From: Betaproteobacteria bacterium Ga0077527
Lineage (GTDB): Bacteria; Pseudomonadota; Gammaproteobacteria; Burkholderiales; SG8-41
Length of the DNA: 64,000 bases
NCBI GenBank assembly: GCA_001464815.1
Contig: LNDW01000020.1
Location: 186,001-250,000, forward strand
Reading direction: 5' to 3'
Shown here: positions 58,306-64,000 of the stretch, one piece after another
Layout of the letters: each line of letters starts with the position of its first letter
How positions within the stretch are numbered: position 1 is the first letter of the stretch
Made by a program: the position numbers and the translations under genes
Notes under the pieces: model-generated
Seen by the model: the letters and a program-made list of their open reading frames with translations, nothing else
The model's database searches: none
Told to the model about the DNA's origin: nothing

Positions 58306-60508
58306 TCGGTTCATCATTGGTAGAGGCGAACTATTGACCTACGACATTCCACCACCGCCAATGGTCCCAAAAAAGGCGCACCCATATGGATTGACCGAGG
58401 CAAAAACGCAATTAATCCCACAAATTGTAAGCGCCGTTCTCGACATACAAGCACTACCTCAAGCAGCCTGCCCATCAGACGTTGCTGTGATTAAAGTCGA
58501 TCTACACCCCTCTTATATTGCAAAATCATTTTTCCCCACAGCACTTCTGCGACAAGCAGGGCTTACCCCTGTTGGAAGCCGAACCGTGCGCGTACGCCCA
58601 CGGAAAGATCTTCGGAAGAGCGCGCCAACAGAATGTGAAACGACACAGATTTTCGTAGCCGGGTCGCGCAATACATTCGCAAAACTCCCGTCATTCGCAA
58701 CCCAGCTTGTTGAAAATACGAAAGAAGCGCTGCAATTTGCCGAGATCGAGCAACTTAGCAGTATGACCCCCAATGACCGGCTACGAATTAGCGCACTTGG
58801 GGCAAATCATGTATTTGAAATCGGCCTCCACCTCCTTCCAGATCAGCCCGCAGATGAACTTCGAAAAAGCTTTGTGCAATATGCCAAGTCCTGTGGTTTC
58901 GAGGTCAATAGCGAGTTTGATTTTCCGGTGGGAAGAATGATTTTCATGGCAGCACAAGGAAACGCAGACGGCCTTACCGAGCTCGCCAAGTTCAGCCTGT
59001 TGCGTGTCGTCCGCTCCATGCCACCAATCAGAAATGCCAGACCTTTTACTAGAGGCGCCCCAATTTCTGTGGGTTTCTCGATACCCACCTCCCAACCACT
59101 GTCATCAGAGCCAACAGTAGCCATACTTGACGGTGGCCTGCCATCCAAGCATCCACTCGGGGCATTTATTGGTCGATACGAAAAATCAGATCCAGCCGCT
59201 GGCGATGTAGCAGATTACCTTGATCATGGCTTAGGGGTGACATCTGCCTTTTTGTTTGGCCCAATTGAGCCAAGTGTGGAAGCGCAACGTCCTTACTCCT
59301 ATGTAGATCACTTTCGCGTACTCGATGAGTTTTCCAGTAAGGAAGATCCTTTTGAGTTGTACCGCACACTAGCTCACGTAGAAGAAATACTACTCTCGAG
59401 AACATATCAATTCCTAAATCTCAGTCTTGGGCCAGATTTACCAACAGATGACCTAGATGTTCATGCTTGGACTGCAGTACTAGACACAGTGCTCAGCGAC
59501 GGCGAAACCCTAATGACTGTAGCTGTAGGGAACAATGGTCAGCGGGACTCAGCCAACCGATTCGACAGAATTCAAGTCCCCTCAGATAGCGTCAATGCAT
59601 TGTCTATCGGAGCAGCAAACCACTCCTCTTCCAATTGGGCACGCGCGGATTACAGTGCTCGCGGGCCGGGTCGTAGCCCTGGGCGCAGGAAACCCGATGT
59701 TGTTGCTTTTGGTGGCAGTCCCAAGGAATATTTTCATGTCGCCGCCGCAGGTCTAAAGCCAGAGTTGGCAGCAACAATGGGAACCAGCTTTGCCGCGCCT
59801 TATGCACTACGTACCGCCGTAGGTGTGCGTGCCGTGTTAGGTGAAGTCGTGCACCCCCTAACCATCAAAGCGCTAATAGTACATGCGGCCAAGAATGACA
59901 CTGAAAGCCCTGTGACGGACATAGGCTGGGGGCGAGTCCCTAGTGATCTCAACGAAATAATAACGTGTGGCGATGGCGTCGCACGAATTATTTACCAAGG
60001 ACTCCTACGCCCAGGAAAATACTTGCGAGCACCAGTTCCACTACCTGTTGCATCACTTCAGGGAAGAGTACGCTTAATCGCGACATTTTGCTATGCAAGC
60101 CCTGTTGACGTCGAAGACGCCGCAGCCTATACAAAAGCTGGATTGACCATCACATTTCGCCCCAACGTTGACAAAGCCGCGGGGAAACAAGTCAAAACTC
60201 GTTCATTTTTCTCATTATCGGAATTCAAAACAGAGCAAGAGCAAAGAAGCGATTTAGGGAAATGGGAAACAGTACTACACGCCAGTGATCGCATGCTTGG
60301 GAGTAGCCTAAAAAATGCAACCTTCGACATTCACTACAATGCTCGAGACGGTGGCGCAGCAGCGGGGGCAGGAACAGAACTTATTCGCTACGCACTAGTT
60401 CTGACGGTCGAAGCACCTAATCATGCAAATTTGCACGAAGATATACTGTCTGCTCACACTTTACTCAAAGCAATTGAGCCACGAATTTCCTTGCCCGTTC
60501 GCACCTAA
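58298..60508 (+). CDS. S8 (subtilisin-like) peptidase, cytosolic, ATPase-linked
   Basis: The ATG at 58298 gives 736 residues with no signal peptide. The N-terminal 270 residues are unrecognised. The S8 domain then shows Asp278 (AILDGG), His310 (LDHGLGVTSA, in place of the usual HGTHVAG), the oxyanion Asn in AVGNNG and Ser497 (GTSFAAP). All catalytic residues are present, so it should be active. A C-terminal beta-rich region of about 170 residues follows. The absence of a secretion signal implies an intracellular role with the ATPase. Low-GC, foreign-looking. Confidence 0.9.
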   Translation: MANRFIIGRGELLTYDIPPPPMVPKKAHPYGLTEAKTQLIPQIVSAVLDIQALPQAACPSDVAVIKVDLHPSYIAKSFFPTALLRQAGLTPVGSRTVRVRPRKDLRKSAPTECETTQIFVAGSRNTFAKLPSFATQLVENTKEALQFAEIEQLSSMTPNDRLRISALGANHVFEIGLHLLPDQPADELRKSFVQYAKSCGFEVNSEFDFPVGRMIFMAAQGNADGLTELAKFSLLRVVRSMPPIRNARPFTRGAPISVGFSIPTSQPLSSEPTVAILDGGLPSKHPLGAFIGRYEKSDPAAGDVADYLDHGLGVTSAFLFGPIEPSVEAQRPYSYVDHFRVLDEFSSKEDPFELYRTLAHVEEILLSRTYQFLNLSLGPDLPTDDLDVHAWTAVLDTVLSDGETLMTVAVGNNGQRDSANRFDRIQVPSDSVNALSIGAANHSSSNWARADYSARGPGRSPGRRKPDVVAFGGSPKEYFHVAAAGLKPELAATMGTSFAAPYALRTAVGVRAVLGEVVHPLTIKALIVHAAKNDTESPVTDIGWGRVPSDLNEIITCGDGVARIIYQGLLRPGKYLRAPVPLPVASLQGRVRLIATFCYASPVDVEDAAAYTKAGLTITFRPNVDKAAGKQVKTRSFFSLSEFKTEQEQRSDLGKWETVLHASDRMLGSSLKNATFDIHYNARDGGAAAGAGTELIRYALVLTVEAPNHANLHEDILSAHTLLKAIEPRISLPVRT

Positions 60509-60551
60509 CTCGTCACCAACAATAGAATTTTAATTAATCATAGGCGACACC

Positions 60552-60884
60552 ATGGCAAAACCAGTGAAGCTTTCGAATGGACGCTACTGGCGAACACAAA
60601 CACAAGCCTTAGAGCATTTTAAGAAAATGCTCGCCCGCTATAACATTGGTGAAAAAGTAACCGACTCCTCCGATCATGACGATCTTTCAGCTTTGCTTAT
60701 GCGGTACGACAGTGTCATGCTGGCAAATGAAGAAACTAAGACCGGCGCTGGAATTGATTACTTTTCAAAACAGCGGAATGTCGGTGAAGGCTGGAGTACC
60801 GATGGATTTCACGTGCATCGGATAGATGGCACCTCAATTGACTTCAGCTATATATCAGCAGTCAAGATTGAGTCGCCTCCATAA
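60552..60884 (+). CDS. DUF3223 (DCL-like) small protein
   Basis: The 110-residue protein fits DUF3223: RTQTQALEHFKKMLARYNIGEKV, then LLMRYDSVMLANEETKTGAGIDYFSKQRN and DGTSIDFSYISAVK. Related domains are fused to nucleases or found in plant plastid DCL proteins; the fold is thought to bind RNA or ribosomes. It follows the S8 gene by 43 nt on the same strand with matching low GC, so it is taken as the third cassette member. Function unknown. Confidence 0.8.
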   Translation: MAKPVKLSNGRYWRTQTQALEHFKKMLARYNIGEKVTDSSDHDDLSALLMRYDSVMLANEETKTGAGIDYFSKQRNVGEGWSTDGFHVHRIDGTSIDFSYISAVKIESPP

Positions 60885-60887
60885 ATT

Positions 60888-60901
60888 AAAAATCCGCATA
60901 A
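60888..60901. repeat. 14-bp flanking inverted repeat, right copy
   Basis: AAAAATCCGCATAA is the exact reverse complement of 57088-57101 and starts 4 nt after the DUF3223 stop codon. In one transcript the two could base-pair across the cassette. Confidence 0.6.
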
Positions 60902-60956
60902 AGGGGGCAAACGGTGTCGTACCTGCGCATCATATTGATTAATAAAGCCCCCCTTT
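60900..60956 (+). terminator. Possible terminator of the cassette
   Basis: AAAGGGGGC and GCCCCCCTTT can pair (one bulge) across a loop of about 38 nt. The loop is long and the T-run short, so this is a weak candidate. The rest of the 239-nt gap up to 61123 is AT-rich and holds a divergent copy of the dispersed motif. Confidence 0.4.
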
Positions 60957-61026
60957 GTCAGCCTGCGATCACTAAAGTTTGATCCTACATTTTTTCCATC
61001 AAAACTTATATCAACAAAATTACTAT

Positions 61027-61051
61027 ATAAGTATTTGATTTAATTATTAAT
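61027..61051. repeat. Dispersed AT-rich intergenic motif, divergent copy
   Basis: On the minus strand ATTAATAATTAAATCAAATA and the following CTTAT resemble the copy near 28065. It lies at the right edge of the low-GC island, upstream of the HTH gene. Confidence 0.4.
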
Positions 61052-61123
61052 TCAATCGCCCCCCCCTTAATCTACACTCACAACAAGTTAGCCAGCAACT
61101 CCACGGCCAGTTAGCCTCCCGCC

Positions 61124-62344
61124 ATGGATTCCCTAACCACCGCAGCCGCCCGTGCCCTGGCAGCCGGTGATCCACTGGCCGCCCTCAATCACGTTGCCCT
61201 GCGCAACGATCCACCCGCCCTCGCACTGCGCGGCATCGCGATGGCCCAGCTTGGTGAATACTCCCGCTCCCGTGAACTGCTGAAACGTGCGGCCCGCGGT
61301 TTCGGCGTGCGCGAAACGCTGGCGCGTGCGCGTTGCGTGGTGGCTGAAGCCGAAGTCGCGCTGGCGATGCGCGACCTGGGCGGCAGCACGCGCCCGCTGC
61401 TGGATGCCGCAAAAGTGCTGACCGCGCGTAATGACTCCAACAACGCGATGCAGGCACGGCTGATCGCGGCGCGCCGGCTGCTGTTGCTCGGCCGACTGGA
61501 TGAAGCCGCTGACACCTTGCACAACACCGACACCCGCGGCCTGCCGCCGCTGCTGGCGGCAACCGCGGCGCTGGTGGCCGCTGAACTCGCGCTGCGCAGG
61601 CTGCAGATTGATGCGGCTGAAGCGGCGCTGGCCCGCGCGCAGGACGCTGCCGCGCACGCGCGCGTGCTCGCACTGCTGGCCGAGGTGGCGGAAGCGCGCG
61701 CAGCGCTTGACCGCCCCGCTGCACGGCATGTGCTGAAAGGACGTGAACAGACGCTGCGGCTCGCCGAGGTGGCTGCGCTGTATGACTCGGGCGCGCTGGT
61801 GGTCGATGCCTGCCGCATGGGGCTGCGCGCCGGCAAGGCATGGCTGCCGCTGGCGCGGCGGCCGCTGCTGTTTGCACTGGCGCGGGTGCTGGCCGAGGCC
61901 TGGCCCGGTGACGCTGATCGTGAAACGCTGATCGCGCGCGTGTTCCGCATCCGCCGGATTGACGAGACACATCGCGCGCGGTTGCGCGTGGAACTGGGAC
62001 GGCTGCGCAAGCTGGCCGCGGCGCTGGTCAATATTGAAGCCACCGCAGACGGCTTTCGTTTGCAGCCGCGCCGAGCGCGTGAGGTCGCCGTGCTGGCACC
62101 GCAGCTGGATGGTGATGCGGGCGCGCTGCTGGCCCTGCTCTCGGATGGCGCAGCCTGGTCGACTTCTGCGCTGGCGCTGGCACTCGGTGCAAGCCAGCGC
62201 GGCGTGCAGCGCGCGCTGGCTGCGCTCGAGGCTGCGGGTCAGGCCCGTGCCATCGGCAAGGGCCGCGCGCAGCGCTGGCTGGCGCCGCCGCTGGCCGATT
62301 TCACGACAATCTTGTTACTCCCTGCTGCGCTGCCGCTTGCGTAG
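61124..62344 (+). CDS. Helix-turn-helix domain protein with helical-repeat N-terminus
   Basis: The 406-residue, Ala/Arg-rich protein has an N-terminal set of helical repeats (about residues 1-200, TPR-like) and a C-terminal part with a DnrI/OmpR-like wHTH (IDETHRARLRVELGRLRKLAAALVNIE) and a second HTH (STSALALALGASQRGVQRALAALEAAG). High GC returns here, so it marks the end of the island. It may regulate the two genes downstream. The precise family is not recognised. Confidence 0.75.
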   Translation: MDSLTTAAARALAAGDPLAALNHVALRNDPPALALRGIAMAQLGEYSRSRELLKRAARGFGVRETLARARCVVAEAEVALAMRDLGGSTRPLLDAAKVLTARNDSNNAMQARLIAARRLLLLGRLDEAADTLHNTDTRGLPPLLAATAALVAAELALRRLQIDAAEAALARAQDAAAHARVLALLAEVAEARAALDRPAARHVLKGREQTLRLAEVAALYDSGALVVDACRMGLRAGKAWLPLARRPLLFALARVLAEAWPGDADRETLIARVFRIRRIDETHRARLRVELGRLRKLAAALVNIEATADGFRLQPRRAREVAVLAPQLDGDAGALLALLSDGAAWSTSALALALGASQRGVQRALAALEAAGQARAIGKGRAQRWLAPPLADFTTILLLPAALPLA

Positions 62345-62397
62345 TCTTGCGCCGTGACCAACACGCAAGGCCGCATGACGGCAGAAAGGATTCATCG

Positions 62398-62853
62398 ATG
62401 GACATCCTGCACAGGGTCGGCATCAAGGCCTCCCCGCAAAAGGTTTACGCGGCACTGGCCACGCGCCATGGGCTTGCCGGCTGGTGGACGCGCGACACCG
62501 AAGGCGACGGCAGTCGCGTTGGCGGCGCGCTGAAATTCCGTTTTCACAATCCCGCCGGCGCGGAAATCGGCGACTTCGACATGAAGGTCGCCGAACTGGC
62601 GCCCACGCGCATTGTGTGGTCGGTGAACGGCGGGCCCGAAGAATGGATCGGCACCACCATCCGCTGGGAGCTAAAACAGGAAGAGGATTACGTGATCGTG
62701 CTGTTCCGGCACGAGGGCTGGAAAGAGGCGGCGAAATTCATGCACCATTGCAGCACCAAGTGGGCGCTGTTCCTGATGAGCCTGAAGTCGCTCGCGGAAA
62801 CCGGCAAGGGCGCGCCCAGCCCGCATGACGTGAAGATCGATAACTGGAACTGA
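62398..62853 (+). CDS. SRPBCC domain protein (AHSA1/Hsp90 co-chaperone-like)
   Basis: The ATG at 62398 gives 151 residues of the SRPBCC/AHSA1 type: ILHRVGIKASPQKVYAALATRHGLAGWWT, GGALKFRFHN, and the C-terminal helix KFMHHCSTKWALFLMSLKSLAE. Such proteins bind hydrophobic ligands in a helix-grip cavity; bacterial members have varied roles. It follows the HTH gene by 53 nt and probably shares a transcript. Confidence 0.88.
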   Translation: MDILHRVGIKASPQKVYAALATRHGLAGWWTRDTEGDGSRVGGALKFRFHNPAGAEIGDFDMKVAELAPTRIVWSVNGGPEEWIGTTIRWELKQEEDYVIVLFRHEGWKEAAKFMHHCSTKWALFLMSLKSLAETGKGAPSPHDVKIDNWN

Positions 62854-62917
62854 GAAAGCCTGACAAATTGGTGCTCTCGAAGCCTCTCCGCTTCAACACA
62901 AATGCCTCCTTGAACCC

Positions 62918-62960
62918 GCCCCTCACCCCACCCTCTCCCCGCAAGCGGGGCGAGGGAGAA
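62918..62960. repeat. Intergenic palindrome (CCCCGC-type)
   Basis: CCCTCTCCCCGCAAGCGGGG and the following CGAGGGAG form a hairpin with a short AAGC turn. This is a familiar dispersed intergenic repeat of high-GC proteobacteria. It separates the SRPBCC and beta-propeller genes. Confidence 0.65.
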
Positions 62961-62980
62961 AACAGACTGAGGACATCGCC

Positions 62981-63640
62981 ATGACTAAAAGCCATACCAC
63001 CCCGCAATCCACGTCGGCGGAAATCGTCCGCGAATACGGCCCCTTCGCCGGTTCGGAACGCATCCATGGTGTATCGCATGACGGCCGCCATGTCTGGGCA
63101 GCCACTGACAACGGACTGGTGGCCTTTGATCCCGCCAGCGGCGACATCACGCAGCGGATCGAACGACCCAGCGACGCCGGCACCGCCTTTGACGGCAAAC
63201 ACCTCTACCAGATCGCGGAGTCGCGCATCGACAAGATCGATCCCACCAGCGGCAAAGTGCTGGCGTCGATCCCCGCACCCGGCAAGGGCAATGACTCGGG
63301 GCTCGCCTGGGCCGAAGGCAGTCTGTGGGTGGGCCAGTATCGCAACCGGAAAATTTTCCAGATCAATCCGGAAACCGGCGCGGTAATCCGCAGCATCGAA
63401 TCCAACCGCTTCGTCACCGGCGTGACCTGGGTCGATGGCGAGTTGTGGCACGGCACCTGGGAAGGCGACGACAGCGACATCAGGCGCATCGATCCGCAGA
63501 GCGGCGCGGTGCTGGAACAACTGGAAATGCCCACGGGTGTCGGCGTCAGCGGACTCGAGTCCGATGGCAAGGGCCTGTTTTATGCGGGTGGCGGTGGCAG
63601 TGGCCGGGTGCGCTCGGTGCGGCGGCCAAAACGTACTTGA
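62981..63640 (+). CDS. Beta-propeller protein (glutamine-cyclotransferase/PQQ-like repeats)
   Basis: The 219-residue protein has about five repeats of the form W-x-A/G-x-(D/G)-x-x-x-L-x-x-x-x-P-x-(T/S)-G (for example AFDPASGDITQRI, KIDPTSGKVLASI, QINPETGAVIRSI, RIDPQSGAVLEQL). This pattern is shared by glutamine cyclotransferases and PQQ-type propellers. No signal peptide is seen, so a cytosolic location is expected. Catalytic residues cannot be assigned; a ligand-binding role is possible. Confidence 0.82.
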   Translation: MTKSHTTPQSTSAEIVREYGPFAGSERIHGVSHDGRHVWAATDNGLVAFDPASGDITQRIERPSDAGTAFDGKHLYQIAESRIDKIDPTSGKVLASIPAPGKGNDSGLAWAEGSLWVGQYRNRKIFQINPETGAVIRSIESNRFVTGVTWVDGELWHGTWEGDDSDIRRIDPQSGAVLEQLEMPTGVGVSGLESDGKGLFYAGGGGSGRVRSVRRPKRT

Positions 63641-63745
63641 TCAACCATGCCTCACCACCGGAAAAGCATACTGTCATCCCGCTGACATCAGTCTGTAATA
63701 CGAAAGACGTTGACTCGGATTCTCCCCAACCGGAAGGATCCGAAG

Positions 63746-64000
63746 ATGACCAACACCATCCACAACGCCGCACTGATAGATGCCGAGACCGGCGGCAGTG
63801 AAAACTACCAGTTCATGGCCGAAGCCGACCTGTTTGCACATCCCGCAGTCAGCATTGTCGAACGCTTCATCCATCACCTCGAGTCCAGCGGCAGGCTGAA
63901 CAGCCCGGCCAGTTACCAGCTCGACTCCGCGGTGAAGAAAAAGAATGACCAGTTCGTGCTCGCCACCGGCTCGCTGATGCTGGCAAAAGGTGAAATCCCC
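63746..64000 (+). CDS. Hypothetical protein, cut by the window edge
   Basis: An open frame starts at ATG 63746 after an AAGGA site and runs to the window end (85 codons: MTNTIHNAALIDAETGGSEN...). It is missing from the ORF track because it has no stop here. The sequence is ordinary in composition and gives no recognised motif in the part seen. Confidence 0.6.
   Translation, partial: MTNTIHNAALIDAETGGSENYQFMAEADLFAHPAVSIVERFIHHLESSGRLNSPASYQLDSAVKKKNDQFVLATGSLMLAKGEIP

Noticed and set aside
56780-61120. Prophage or integrative element in the low-GC island
   Set aside because: No integrase, transposase, phage structural gene, tRNA attachment site or direct repeat flanking the island was found; only a 14-bp inverted repeat.

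Overview
The window looks like chromosome from a metabolically versatile betaproteobacterium, probably Burkholderiales-like. The clues are high GC throughout, two Bug/TctC extracytoplasmic binding proteins, a TRAP transporter operon, a phasin (PHA storage), and an assimilatory nitrate cluster with sigma-54/ANTAR-type control. This placement is inference from gene content, not from a marker gene. No rRNA, tRNA, CRISPR array, integrase or transposase gene was recognised. Layout: (1) 0-12 kb, housekeeping and stress genes: flavodoxin and pirin with a divergent LysR regulator, an RND efflux pair, an alpha/beta hydrolase, thioredoxin, PabB, SelO and a small RelE-type toxin-antitoxin pair. (2) 12-20 kb: glutathione-dependent formaldehyde dehydrogenase, GluQRS, an SbtA/SbtB-like bicarbonate transporter pair behind a CaiB/BaiF CoA-transferase, a patatin-like lipoprotein, a Bug protein, and a carboxymuconolactone-decarboxylase-family gene. 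That last gene is read here as a selenoprotein: an in-frame UGA replaces the second Cys of its CxxC motif and is followed at the expected distance by a SECIS-like hairpin with a GGUCC loop. (3) 20.5-27.6 kb: a GntR-controlled catabolic cluster (TauE/SafE permease and GntR facing two Gfo/Idh/MocA oxidoreductases, a creatininase-fold hydrolase, a cupin, a D-2-hydroxyacid dehydrogenase and a Bug receptor), with a perfect 8-3-8 inverted repeat between the divergent units. (4) 27.6-30.4 kb: HIT protein, phasin, CinA-like and CBS proteins. (5) 30.4-39.6 kb: an eight-gene minus-strand operon of TRAP transporter (with an enlarged large permease), amidase, 2-hydroxyacid dehydrogenase, AEC permease, 3-hydroxyisobutyrate-dehydrogenase-like enzyme and CoA-ester lyase. 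(6) 39.9-43.8 kb: lutB, mmsA and lutC, with no lutA in the window. (7) 43.8-55.9 kb: the nitrate assimilation operon, nasT then nrtA-nrtB-nrtD-FAD reductase-nasA-cobA-nirB-nirD-DUF1348. It is preceded by a consensus sigma-54 promoter and a two-hexaloop ANTAR antiterminator RNA overlapping a strong terminator. (8) 56.8-61.1 kb: a low-GC island between ybiB and a HTH gene. It holds an AAA+ ATPase, an S8 protease and a DUF3223 protein under their own promoter, bracketed by a 14-bp inverted repeat. It is a candidate defence or conflict cassette. (9) 61.1-64 kb: a HTH regulator, an SRPBCC protein, a beta-propeller protein and a gene cut by the window edge. Several dispersed repeats were also seen: a ~25-bp AT-rich motif in at least six intergenic regions, two CACAGAG-type long inverted repeats, an ATCCTG repeat that encodes the tail of one protein, and a 27-bp triplicated repeat with a degenerate fourth copy elsewhere.
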